Positions 1-8,462 of a stretch of 64,000 bases of DNA are shown in pieces. The notes below the pieces were generated by a model that saw nothing but the letters and a program-made list of their open reading frames with translations, did not search any database and had not been told where the DNA came from. The stretch comes from CAZHZT01 sp964537285 (lineage in GTDB: Bacteria > Bacteroidota > Bacteroidia > Chitinophagales > Saprospiraceae), in assembly GCA_964537285.1 (NCBI GenBank), contig CAZHZT010000009.1, forward strand, positions 10,950 to 74,949, in the 5' to 3' direction. Each line of letters opens with the position of its first letter. Position 1 is the stretch's first letter. The position numbers and the translations under genes are program-made.

Positions 1-1643
1 GAAGCGGGAATAGTATACAAATTCCAATTAAACATATACCCGAGAAAATTAAATCAGTAGATCCAAAAATTAAATTCTCTATAGTAACCCCAGTATATAA
101 GACTCCAGTTGATCTTTTGAAAGCTTGTATAAATTCTGTACTTGCTCAATCTTATTCTAATTGGGAATTAATCCTTGTAGATGACGGCAGCAAGGATGAA
201 ACTTTAACTCAAACACTTTCAGAGTATAAATTGAGAGACTCGAGAATTATTGTTCGACAATTACCTCAGAACAGGGGAATATCAGGAGCAACCAACATCG
301 GTCTTGAAATGTCAAAAGGAGATTATATTGCGTTATTGGATCATGATGATTTGTTGACTTCGGATGCTTTGGATGTAATGAATCATTTCATTCAAGTGAA
401 TGACCTACCTGATATACTATATTCAGATCAAGATAAAATCGATGAGCGTGGTAAATGGTTTGCTCCATTTTACAAGCCAACGTGGTCACCAGAATTTTTT
501 AGAGGCGTTATGTATATTGGCCATTTACTCATATTCAGAAAAGCCTTGCTTAAAGAAGTAGCTCCAATGAACAAAGATTTTGACGGAATACAGGATTATG
601 AGTTTATGCTACGATTGTCCGAATATACCGACAGAATAGTTCACGTTCCGAAAATTCTTTATCATTGGCGGGTTTTAAAGGGCAGTATTGCACAAGATAG
701 TGGCGCAAAAGGGCCTGTGGATGCTTTACAACTAAAAGCTGTGGAACAGCACCTTAAACGATCGGGCATTAACGGAAAACCATTCCCTACAGGTATTCCA
801 CACAGATTGCAAATTTTACCTGAGTCCTTGGAAAAGACTCCATTGGTAAGTGTTATTATCCCTACCAAAAATGCTCCTCATTTGATTGGAAAGTGTTTGG
901 AAAGCCTCTTTAATATTACATCCTACCCAAATTTTGAAGTTATCGTTATCGATAACCAAACGACAGATCCGGAAGCTATAGAAATCCTTCACAAATATCC
1001 TATTCGTTTAATTCCATATAACAGGACGTTTAACTTCTCTGAAGCTAACAATATAGGTGTAAGAAATGCAGAAGGAGAGTATATAATTCTGATGAATAAT
1101 GATATTGAAATCATTGACCCCGAATGGCTTCAAAATATGCTTTTTTATGGGATGCAAGAAGATGTTGGTGCGGTAGGGGCCTTGTTACTGTATCCGGACC
1201 GAAGCGTTCAGCATGCCGGAGTGACGCTAGGTTTCAGAGGAACAGCTGATCATGTTATGCGCTATTTTCCAGCTGACTCCGACGGATACTATGGTTCATT
1301 GGTATGCGCAAGAGAGGTTTCTGCGGTAACTGCTGCATGTATGTTGTTACCTAAAGAATTGTACAAACAATCAGGAGGTTTGAACGAATATTTCAAAGAA
1401 ATTTACCAGGATGTAGATCTTTGTTGTAAAATCAGGGAAAAAGGTTTCCGAATAATTACAACGCCCACCGCACGTTTAATCCACCATGAGTCTGCTAGTA
1501 GGGATGCGAAAAAGTATAATTATATAGATCGGGTACTTTTTTTAGATTTGTGGGAGGATATCATAGAAGAAGGTGACCCATATTATAGTATTAATTTAGA
1601 CCGGGAATACTCAAAGAATAAAACTGGGTATACCCTATCGTAA
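1..1643 (+). CDS. Tandem-domain family 2 glycosyltransferase (5' partial)
   Basis: The reading frame is open to the left edge, so the start is outside the window. The in-frame TTG at 117 is internal, because the GT2 opening motif FSIVTPVYKTP lies upstream of it (75-107). There are two GT-A domains. The first has VDDGS and DHDD, the second begins PLVSVIIPTKN and has NNDIE, and both acidic motifs are candidate nucleotide-sugar/metal sites. Two GT2 domains in one chain are common in O-antigen and surface-polysaccharide synthases that add two sugars in turn. No membrane segment is visible, so it probably acts at the cytoplasmic face of the membrane. It is followed 18 bp later by the epimerase gene. 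Family is secure; the sugar donors and acceptor are unknown. Confidence 0.9.
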   Translation, partial: SGNSIQIPIKHIPEKIKSVDPKIKFSIVTPVYKTPVDLLKACINSVLAQSYSNWELILVDDGSKDETLTQTLSEYKLRDSRIIVRQLPQNRGISGATNIGLEMSKGDYIALLDHDDLLTSDALDVMNHFIQVNDLPDILYSDQDKIDERGKWFAPFYKPTWSPEFFRGVMYIGHLLIFRKALLKEVAPMNKDFDGIQDYEFMLRLSEYTDRIVHVPKILYHWRVLKGSIAQDSGAKGPVDALQLKAVEQHLKRSGINGKPFPTGIPHRLQILPESLEKTPLVSVIIPTKNAPHLIGKCLESLFNITSYPNFEVIVIDNQTTDPEAIEILHKYPIRLIPYNRTFNFSEANNIGVRNAEGEYIILMNNDIEIIDPEWLQNMLFYGMQEDVGAVGALLLYPDRSVQHAGVTLGFRGTADHVMRYFPADSDGYYGSLVCAREVSAVTAACMLLPKELYKQSGGLNEYFKEIYQDVDLCCKIREKGFRIITTPTARLIHHESASRDAKKYNYIDRVLFLDLWEDIIEEGDPYYSINLDREYSKNKTGYTLS

Positions 1644-1661
1644 ATAAACACAATTTTAGAC

Positions 1662-2729
1662 ATGAAAATATGTTTAATAACTGGATCTGCAGGATTGATT
1701 GGTTCTGAATCAGTCAAATTTTTTAGCGAAAAAGGTTTTAAGGTAATTGGAATTGATAATGATATGCGTAGTTATTTTTTTGGTGAATCAGCCTCTACCA
1801 AAGGCAAAATTGATCAATTAAAGGCTAAAATAGAAGACTTTGAGAACTTTGATATTGATATTCGCGATTGGGAAAAAGTTAAGCGTTTGTTCGAAAGTTA
1901 CGGTGGAGCAATTGAACTGATTATTCATACAGCAGCTCAACCTTCCCACGACTGGGCTGCCAAAGAACCTTTTACAGATTTTACCATTAATGCTAATGGA
2001 ACCCTGAACCTATTAGAGGCTTGCAGGCAGCATTGCCCTGAAGCCGTATTCATTTTTACTTCTACGAATAAAGTATACGGTGATCGGCCGAATACGCTAC
2101 CTTTAGAAGAACTAGAGGACCGTTGGGAAATAAAACCTGAGCATCCGTTTTTTGAAAAGGGAATTAACGAGCAAATGTCAATCGATAATTCTATGCACTC
2201 TTTATTTGGGGCTTCTAAAGTAGCCGCTGATGTGATGGTTCAAGAGTACGGGAAGTATTTTGGCATGAAAACAGCTACCTTCAGAGGTGGATGCCTTACA
2301 GGACCAAATCACTCAGGTGCCGAATTACACGGGTTTTTAGCTTATTTGATGAAATGTGCTGCAACAAAGGCGGCTTATCGTATTTTTGGATATAAAGGAA
2401 AACAAGTTAGAGACAATATCCATAGCTATGATCTGGTAAATGCCTTTTATCATTTGTATCAGAAACCAGCTGTCGGGAAAGCTTTTAATATAGGCGGGGG
2501 GAGATATAGCAATTGTTCGATGAAAGAAGCCATTAATCTTTGTGAAGAAATTACGGGAAACAAAATGGACATCACTTACTTAGATGAAAACCGAAAAGGA
2601 GATCATATTTGGTGGATTAGTGATAACAGTGCTTTCGAAGCTCACTGCCCCGATTGGAAACTAACGCGCGATGTGCCAACGATCCTTAACGATATTTTCG
2701 AGTCCAATAAAAAAACGTGGGTAGGTTAA
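1662..2729 (+). CDS. NAD-dependent epimerase/dehydratase, CDP-paratose 2-epimerase-like
   Basis: A short-chain dehydrogenase-type nucleotide-sugar enzyme of 355 residues. The N-terminal Rossmann motif GSAGLIG (residues 8-14) binds NAD(P), HTAAQPSHD follows at about 89, and the STNKVYG strand is near 134. The layout resembles CDP-tyvelose/paratose 2-epimerases. The usual YxxxK catalytic pair reads FGASK here, with Phe182 in place of Tyr and Lys186 retained, so the chemistry may differ. The stop overlaps the ATG of the next gene (TAATG), which implies translational coupling. It sits with glycosyltransferases, consistent with making a deoxy or branched sugar for a surface glycan. The fold is secure; the substrate is inferred only from similarity. 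Confidence 0.85.
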   Translation: MKICLITGSAGLIGSESVKFFSEKGFKVIGIDNDMRSYFFGESASTKGKIDQLKAKIEDFENFDIDIRDWEKVKRLFESYGGAIELIIHTAAQPSHDWAAKEPFTDFTINANGTLNLLEACRQHCPEAVFIFTSTNKVYGDRPNTLPLEELEDRWEIKPEHPFFEKGINEQMSIDNSMHSLFGASKVAADVMVQEYGKYFGMKTATFRGGCLTGPNHSGAELHGFLAYLMKCAATKAAYRIFGYKGKQVRDNIHSYDLVNAFYHLYQKPAVGKAFNIGGGRYSNCSMKEAINLCEEITGNKMDITYLDENRKGDHIWWISDNSAFEAHCPDWKLTRDVPTILNDIFESNKKTWVG

Positions 2730-3895
2730 TGCAGGTTTTATTTGTCGTATACCATAACTTTATAGCTAACAGCGCCATTCAGGTACACCATTTTGCTAAT
2801 TCTTTATCAGAACTAGGAGTCGACACTTTTATTTTTGTTCCAAATGAGAAAGAAACTTGCCATTCCCATATCAATGGAGAAATAAAATATACTCCGCTTA
2901 ATTACAACGAATTCAAACAAGCATTGGGTACCCTTATTAAAACGGACAAGAAAACGATTATTCATGCCTGGACTCCCAGGGAGATTGTGCGGAAACAAGT
3001 TGAAAAAATGCAACTCCAAATGGCCAATGCTAAGATTGTCGTCGATTTGGAAGATAATGAAGAGCAAATACTTGCTACTAACCTTGGAGCTTCATTCGAG
3101 GTGCTTTCTGCTTTACCCCATAAAGAATTGGCCCGAAAAATCCCTAATAACCTTTCTCATCCCATAAATTACAAGACGTTTTTGAAGAATGCTGATGGAG
3201 TGACTGTTATCATGGATACATTGTTTGAGTTTGTGCCTCCTGATACCCCAAAACTTGTACTTTGGCCTATCTTGGATACCAATCGTTTTTTCCCCAGAGC
3301 GAAGGATGAAACTTACAAGAGGAAGTTGGGAATTAAAGAGGAGCAAATCGTATTGAGTTACGTGGGAAATGTTCATAGTGCCAATTGGAAAGAAGTTAGA
3401 TCTTTATATTTATCTATTGCATTGGCTAACAGAGAGGGGATTCCTGCTATACTGGTACGTGCAGGTAAGGATCATTATCCTTTTTGGGGGGAACATCATA
3501 ATTGGGCCTATGATTATTCCATTGAATTAGGAACCGTTCCCAATAGCCAAATTCCGGCAATACTGGCCATTTCAGATTTGTTGGTACAACCCGGTAAAGC
3601 GGACAAATTTAATAATTACCGTTTGCCGTCAAAATTACCTGAGTTCTTGGCGATGGAGATTCCCGTAGCAATGCCCAAAACAAATTTGGGCAGGTTTCTT
3701 GTTCATGAAAAAGAAGCCATTTTGTTTAATAAAGGAGATGCCTTGGAAATATTAGAACTGATTAAACGGAGGTATTCAGGCGATTCTTCATTAGATGAAA
3801 TCGCCAAAAATGGCAGGGAGTTCGTAGTTTCTTACTTTAAAAGAGAGCGAATTGGTAAAAAGCTGTTGGAGTTTTATGAGGCAATTTTAGATTAG
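2729..3895 (+). CDS. GT4-like (GT-B) glycosyltransferase
   Basis: The ATG at 2729 overlaps the previous stop (TAATG) and is preferred over the in-frame GTG at 2717. The protein has about 388 residues. The N-terminal half has a Rossmann-type start (MQVLFVVYHNF). The C-terminal half carries the retaining GT-B pattern LSYVGNVHSANWKEV, then NSQIPAILAISDLLVQPG and RLPSKLPEFLAMEIPVAMP, which is the nucleotide-sugar pocket typical of family 4. It is probably cytoplasmic or peripheral to the membrane and transfers a sugar during surface-polysaccharide assembly. Its last 9 bp overlap the convergent sulfotransferase gene. Donor and linkage cannot be read from the sequence. Confidence 0.82.
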   Translation: MQVLFVVYHNFIANSAIQVHHFANSLSELGVDTFIFVPNEKETCHSHINGEIKYTPLNYNEFKQALGTLIKTDKKTIIHAWTPREIVRKQVEKMQLQMANAKIVVDLEDNEEQILATNLGASFEVLSALPHKELARKIPNNLSHPINYKTFLKNADGVTVIMDTLFEFVPPDTPKLVLWPILDTNRFFPRAKDETYKRKLGIKEEQIVLSYVGNVHSANWKEVRSLYLSIALANREGIPAILVRAGKDHYPFWGEHHNWAYDYSIELGTVPNSQIPAILAISDLLVQPGKADKFNNYRLPSKLPEFLAMEIPVAMPKTNLGRFLVHEKEAILFNKGDALEILELIKRRYSGDSSLDEIAKNGREFVVSYFKRERIGKKLLEFYEAILD

Positions 3896-4642
3896 GCAGG
3901 CCTCACGGGCTCTTTCCCGAAACAATTGTTTGCCATATTCATAGAATTTTAAGTCCCAGTAGTTGGCTTCAATAATCAAGCGTTTTAATGCTGGCGTCAC
4001 GAATTGTCCTGATTTTCCGGTGTTTTCTGTTAATAATCTGGAATGTTTCCACGAAAAGGTAGTGTTCAAAAGCTCGATGGATAAAGAAAACTCCTCTGCA
4101 AGACCTATGAATTCACATTTTTCCAGGTTAGAAATGGCTTCTCTGAAATCTCCTTCCTGAATTGGCATTTTTCTAGGATTGTGGATGAAATAACGAATCA
4201 TTCCATTACGCGTATTTATATCTGAAAAGAAAAAAGCTGCTAAACTTGGGGGCCGAGTTTTTTTAGTGTTTATTGTTTTCGAGTTAGCCATTTGGAACAT
4301 ATGTTTTCGTTGTTGCTTGATGTACTGTCTTTTCTTATGATAAAGAAAAGAAACAAGTCGGCTTTCCGGATGCCTTAGAAATACCATATATCGAATTTTT
4401 CGAGATGTTATTTCTTTACCTACTCTAAAAGGAAAATGACCATTTAGTAGTTTACATTCTGATTTTAATGCTGAGGAACTTGCTAGAATAGGAGTATAAT
4501 CATGATAGGATTCAGGGTAGTTATGCAAGAATTTATCATTAGGTAGAATAGTTTTTTGCGAGAAATGCTTATGTAACATTTTCCGAAAAGAAGTACCTGC
4601 AGTTTTGGGTATATGGATGAAGAAAAATAATTCATCGGTCAT
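3887..4642 (-). CDS. Sulfotransferase family 2-like protein
   Basis: 251 residues. The 5'-phosphosulfate loop is FIHIPKTAGTSFRKM at the N-terminus, and the 3'-phosphate site is VFLRHPESRLVSFLYH near the middle. Both are hallmarks of PAPS-dependent carbohydrate sulfotransferases (Sulfotransfer_2/heparan sulfotransferase type). There is no clear signal peptide. It converges on the glycosyltransferase gene with a 9-bp overlap, so it is transcribed separately but probably sulfates a sugar in the same surface glycan. That role is inference from position; the sulfotransferase assignment rests on the motifs. A hairpin with a T-run at 4673-4713 separates it from the gene upstream on the same strand. 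Confidence 0.82.
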   Translation of the reverse strand: MTDELFFFIHIPKTAGTSFRKMLHKHFSQKTILPNDKFLHNYPESYHDYTPILASSSALKSECKLLNGHFPFRVGKEITSRKIRYMVFLRHPESRLVSFLYHKKRQYIKQQRKHMFQMANSKTINTKKTRPPSLAAFFFSDINTRNGMIRYFIHNPRKMPIQEGDFREAISNLEKCEFIGLAEEFSLSIELLNTTFSWKHSRLLTENTGKSGQFVTPALKRLIIEANYWDLKFYEYGKQLFRERAREACLI

Positions 4643-4672
4643 AAGTTATATCAAATCGAACATTTTTCAATT

Positions 4673-4713
4673 AAAAAAGGACAAAGCCCAAGATAGGGTT
4701 TTGTCCTTTTTTT
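4673..4713 (-). terminator. Rho-independent terminator after the coiled-coil protein gene
   Basis: An 11-bp stem (GGACAAAACCC paired with GGGCTTTGTCC on the minus strand, one G-U pair) with a 6-nt loop is followed by TTTTTT on the minus strand. It lies 45 bp after the stop of the gene that ends at 4758. Confidence 0.8.
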
Positions 4714-4757
4714 CCAACTACAAAAAATCCTAAATCAATAAAATTAATTTAAGATGA

Positions 4758-5489
4758 TTATTTATCTTCTTGCTTTAAAGCAGCATTTTCTGCTTCAAGA
4801 GTTTTTACTCTTTTGTTCAATTCGATTACGTGAAGCGTAAGCTCTTCAATTTTTTCCAATAAGCTTACACTGAAGTCACCTAATTCTAGCTTTCCTTCAT
4901 TATTTTCAACTTCCTTTTGAGAAATTACATTTGGTAAGTGGCCATTGTCTTCGATGAATGCTTCCAATTCTTCGATTGAAAGTAACTCATAAGAATCTTC
5001 AAAAACATAATCCGCAACATCTTGAACTACTTGTGCTTCTTCACACAATATCTTACCATTTACAGCTAATCTAGATGTTGGATTAATCGTGCCAATCCCT
5101 ACATTTCCATTGTCCAGAATACGCATGTATGTTAATTGCTGAGAACCATCATTAAAACGAACATCAAAGGTTTTACCAACTCCGGCGTATCCCATAATCA
5201 ATCCAGATGATTTACCTTCAGCAACCCCTGCAAAGTTAAATACGAAATCATTAAAACCATCCATACCAAAAACGGTGTGTTGAGATTGGTCAGATCTTTT
5301 TGCAACAAAAAATTGATTATTACCTATCTGAAAGTTTCCGTTTAATTCAAAATCTAACGCTGGTGAGGATGTTCCAATACCAACGTTGCCTCCATTGTAA
5401 TAAATTTCTCCGCCACCACCAGAAATCCACTGGCCAAATACTAAAGTAGTACACAGAGTGAAAGCGAATAAGAATGTAAGTTTTTTCAT
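4758..5489 (-). CDS. Secreted tail-fibre-like protein with GIGT motifs and C-terminal coiled coil
   Basis: The start at 5489 gives a clean signal peptide (MKKLTFLFAFTLCTTLVFGQ); an upstream in-frame ATG at 5534 would add 15 unlikely residues. The mature protein has two GNVGIGT motifs, typical of secreted Bacteroidota proteins resembling phage tail-fibre shafts. A conserved C-terminal block follows: DYVFEDSYELLSIEEL, GHLPNV, LELGDFSVSLLEKIEELTLH, then a heptad coiled coil ending LKQEDK. The same block ends the beta-helix protein at 60010-62354. It probably trimerises at the cell surface or outside. No catalytic motif is visible and the function is unknown. A hairpin terminator follows it. Confidence 0.75.
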   Translation of the reverse strand: MKKLTFLFAFTLCTTLVFGQWISGGGGEIYYNGGNVGIGTSSPALDFELNGNFQIGNNQFFVAKRSDQSQHTVFGMDGFNDFVFNFAGVAEGKSSGLIMGYAGVGKTFDVRFNDGSQQLTYMRILDNGNVGIGTINPTSRLAVNGKILCEEAQVVQDVADYVFEDSYELLSIEELEAFIEDNGHLPNVISQKEVENNEGKLELGDFSVSLLEKIEELTLHVIELNKRVKTLEAENAALKQEDK

Positions 5490-5805
5490 GTTTTTGAAAT
5501 TTAATTTTTTGAAAAGAATGGTGATCTTTGGCACAGAATAATTGGTAATTATCTATTAATATGTACTATAAATCCATTACTGTCGTAAATATAATGGTTT
5601 TATTTTAACTTTTCTAGTGTTTTTTCGATTTTCTACTATGAATCATTTGAAGTACAGTGAAAACGATAGTATATCAACTAGAATAATGTAAGTTGCGTTT
5701 CATTGAAAGGAGGGTTAGATAATAAAAATGAGTCATCCAATAAGTAAAATGCGCCCGGAATATATTATATCCTACTCCAAGGAAATGTAAAACTTGATTT
5801 TTAGA

Positions 5806-5928
5806 TATATATGGTTCTTTGACAAATTGTGTGGAGTTTAAAAAAGATAAAACCTAATGCCCTGGAGGCTGAAGGGGTTATCATTTTTAAACTCCATTTT
5901 ATCACAATTTGTCAAAGAACCATATATA
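5806..5928. repeat. MITE-like palindromic element, copy A (divergent)
   Basis: Core 5814-5920 (107 bp) begins GTTCTTTGACAAATTGTG and ends CACAATTTGTCAAAGAAC. With AT flanks, the outermost 26 bp on each side (5806-5831 and 5903-5928) form a perfect inverted repeat. The core is related to the other copies but diverged, and it lacks the extra TA of the long arm. Flanking direct repeats are ambiguous because the flanks are alternating AT. Confidence 0.8.
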
Positions 5929-6081
5929 AAGGTATAAAGAGCTTGAGTTGACGCCATTGAGGCTCCCTAAGGCATTCGGGACAAGTTATGCATATGGGTT
6001 TTGCCTTGTTGAAGAAAGAGTCCTTCAAAATGTTTGATAAGTTAGGCTCCAGAGTATTAAGAAGTTGATCAAGAAAAAGCT

Positions 6082-6132
6082 AAAAAAAACGCTGTGTAAG
6101 TAAGCGTATTGCATCAGCGACGCTCACTTACA
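6082..6132 (-). terminator. Terminator of the leftward glucan-uptake operon
   Basis: On the minus strand a 12-bp stem (TGTAAGTGAGCG paired with CGCTTACTTACA) is followed by CAGCG and a run of eight T. It lies about 90 bp after the stop of the last operon gene (ending at 6222). Confidence 0.7.
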
Positions 6133-6221
6133 ACAAAAATAAAGAGGTGGAATCTCTTAAACGTTTCGACTATTAGAGTTTCGTGTATTTTTTACTTACG
6201 GGATGCCTCATGTTTTTATGC

Positions 6222-7397
6222 TTACAGCAGCTCGATATTATCGACTACTATTTCCCCTTTGCCTTTCAAGCTGAACTCCAAATGCTTGACATTTGCCATA
6301 TTCGCAGGCCCTTGTATAGCTGAAATTGGTATTTTCACCGTTTTCCAACCAGTGTTTTTATCTTTAACGGAAACTTCAGCTGATCCCAAGGATACGCCCG
6401 AAAAGACTTTATTATAATCCCGAAACCCTACCTGAACGGGCAGGCTGGAAAGGGATTCAGAAGATTTGATATCAAATTGGATGAAAGATTTTTCCACAGC
6501 AGGGGTCAAATCAACTGGATTCCAGAAGTGCCAACTGGCGCCAAAGCCCAACTGAGGGCAGTAATCCCCCTTGGTTTCATCCCAACGAGCCTTGATGACA
6601 TTGCTGTTTGAGGCCTTGTCTTTTTCGATGCGAATGTCCTGGCATTCATCTGCAAAAAATCCCCAGCCATGATCATTGATAAATGTTTCATCAAAGATGG
6701 TGATGGGGAATTGAGTAGGATTCGGCCGCTTGGGTTCTACAAGCCAGGGCTCCTGAGGTTGTTCTTCGTAAAAAATTAATTCAAAATCATCGAAATAGAC
6801 TTCTCCGCTTTGCTGCAACTCTACCTGGAGTTGTTTTATGTTGCTCAGGTTAATTCCTTTGCCCTCATCATTGAAGGTGTTAAGGGGGACAATAACCTTT
6901 TGCCACTCTTCATCAATAAAAGGGCGTTCGAAATATTTGTTGCCGGTATATGAAAAAGACATGACACCTGAGTAGTCTTCCAGCGTGAGTACGACTGGCA
7001 GGCCAAACATACGCCCTTCTTTGGTCCGAACGTGCATTTGAATAGCGGTGTAAGGAACAATAGGGGCCAGGTCTTTTCCTGAATATCCATCCCAGCCGAT
7101 TCCAAAGCCAGCCCATTCGCAATCGGGCTTATTGCGATCCCAGGATACCTGGATAGCAGTTCTGCCTTCATAAACGACTTTATCGGTGAGTTGAGCCGTT
7201 TTGCAAACCGTTTCTTCCATTCCCCAGAGGTCAGCGTCATCATCTTTGAAGATGACCGGCTCCACAATAAAGCCGATTTTTTTGGGCTTTTGTAACTTGG
7301 GGGGAGCTAACTCCTGATCGTATAAAGCAGTTTGCTTGAATTCGATGCAAGAGGTAAATACGAGCGTGATGAAAATAAAAATTAGTATATCTTTCAT
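6222..7397 (-). CDS. Lipoprotein with two jelly-roll (carbohydrate-binding-like) domains
   Basis: 391 residues. The N-terminus ends in a lipobox, LVFTSC, so it should be a lipid-anchored outer-membrane or periplasmic protein. The rest is two similar beta-rich domains of about 160 residues. Each has Trp/Gly-rich strands (WAGFGIGWDGYSGKDL; LGFGASWHFWNPVDL) and each ends in a 'YFDDFEL' or 'VVDNIEL' strand, as in galactose-binding-like CBMs. It is last in the leftward operon with two barrels and another lipoprotein, so a surface glycan-binding role is plausible in place of SusD. No catalytic residues are recognisable. Function is inferred from fold and neighbourhood. Confidence 0.72.
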   Translation of the reverse strand: MKDILIFIFITLVFTSCIEFKQTALYDQELAPPKLQKPKKIGFIVEPVIFKDDDADLWGMEETVCKTAQLTDKVVYEGRTAIQVSWDRNKPDCEWAGFGIGWDGYSGKDLAPIVPYTAIQMHVRTKEGRMFGLPVVLTLEDYSGVMSFSYTGNKYFERPFIDEEWQKVIVPLNTFNDEGKGINLSNIKQLQVELQQSGEVYFDDFELIFYEEQPQEPWLVEPKRPNPTQFPITIFDETFINDHGWGFFADECQDIRIEKDKASNSNVIKARWDETKGDYCPQLGFGASWHFWNPVDLTPAVEKSFIQFDIKSSESLSSLPVQVGFRDYNKVFSGVSLGSAEVSVKDKNTGWKTVKIPISAIQGPANMANVKHLEFSLKGKGEIVVDNIELL

Positions 7398-7448
7398 GTA
7401 ACTTTAGGTGTTTAGAGGGTTTTGAAGGGTTAGAATGTTTAGGCGGTT

Positions 7449-8459
7449 TTATTCAAAAGGGCCTCCTTCTGTAAAGATGATGTAATCAATTGCATAGTCC
7501 ACTTGCAGAGGAGGGTCTGGCTGTGCATTCATATCAGAAATCAGAAGTAAACGAATAGCCACAATCCTGGCAAGATCTTCTGAGCTGATGTCAAGATCGC
7601 TCATAGGGTGAGAAATTAATCGCCATCCTACCCAGTCCAGGGGATAATCGCCTTCTATTTGCACAGTACCATCCTGGCCGTCTTCAAAGTCACCGCTATC
7701 ATTTGTATCAATGATGAACTGAATAACTGCAATTCCGTGTGGGCCACCATCTGAGTATACAAAAGCATTAAAATAGTTATCTTCAGGTACCGGAGAGTTA
7801 AAAGGGATATATGTTTCTCCGATTGCAGCGGTTTTAATGTCTGCTAAACCTGTAAAGAAGTTAGGTACTACATCGTCTGTTCCTTCAAAGAAAAAGCAAA
7901 AGTCTCCTTCAGCAGGTGGGATAATATTGGTCCTACCTGAATTATTGGTTAGTTCAAACTCGAAATTACCGATTAAGAGGTTTGCACCCAGATCTTCTTC
8001 GAAATCAGCAAAGACGATCCCTTCATTTATTTTTGATGAAAGGGTGGTGAGTGATACTTCATAACGGATAGAATCGGCTTCAGGAATAATTAAGCTTGCC
8101 CTACAAGGTTCAGCCCCAAAAAGTGGAGCACCTGTAGCGCTTCCATCCCAGGTAGCATTTTCAATGGTTAATTCGTTAGCGAAATCAGCAATTACTTTTG
8201 TTGCACCGCTTTCCTGGCCAACGATTTCTACGATCCAGTTTATCCGTTTATTGAAACGAGCAGTGAAAAATACCCTTTCTCCTACAGCAAAATCTACTTC
8301 GTCACGATTAACATCGAAGCTGTCAACGAGCATAAAGTCTCCAAAGCGATCTACCAGAAAAGGGCCGTCAAATTCTTCGGTATCATGGGTACAGCTTGAA
8401 AAAATGGAAGCTGTACACACCGTAATTATGGCGAAAAATAAAAGGTTTAAATGTTTCAT
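7449..8459 (-). CDS. Putative surface lipoprotein of the glucan locus
   Basis: 336 residues. A signal peptide with lipobox SIFSSC is followed by an acidic mature region. The C-terminal half (from about residue 145, IVFADFEEDLG) has the beta-strand pattern of the jelly-roll modules elsewhere in this locus and ends with a strand reading VDYAIDYIIF. The gene starts 3 bp after the stop of the barrel gene, so the two are almost certainly co-transcribed. It is probably a lipid-anchored binding protein partnering the barrel. I do not recognise a named family. Confidence 0.65.
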   Translation of the reverse strand: MKHLNLLFFAIITVCTASIFSSCTHDTEEFDGPFLVDRFGDFMLVDSFDVNRDEVDFAVGERVFFTARFNKRINWIVEIVGQESGATKVIADFANELTIENATWDGSATGAPLFGAEPCRASLIIPEADSIRYEVSLTTLSSKINEGIVFADFEEDLGANLLIGNFEFELTNNSGRTNIIPPAEGDFCFFFEGTDDVVPNFFTGLADIKTAAIGETYIPFNSPVPEDNYFNAFVYSDGGPHGIAVIQFIIDTNDSGDFEDGQDGTVQIEGDYPLDWVGWRLISHPMSDLDISSEDLARIVAIRLLLISDMNAQPDPPLQVDYAIDYIIFTEGGPFE

Positions 8460-8462
8460 ATT

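Larger units (their letters stand above)
5490..6221. other. Gene-poor intergenic region
   Basis: No convincing gene is seen in this 730-bp AT-rich stretch. It holds a divergent copy of the dispersed palindromic element (5806-5928) and a terminator for the leftward operon (6082-6132). Short open frames here lack recognisable domains. Confidence 0.7.

Noticed and set aside
5797..5930. Nine-bp target duplication for MITE copy A
   Set aside because: The flanks are alternating AT and any alignment is ambiguous; the copy is kept but its duplication is not claimed.
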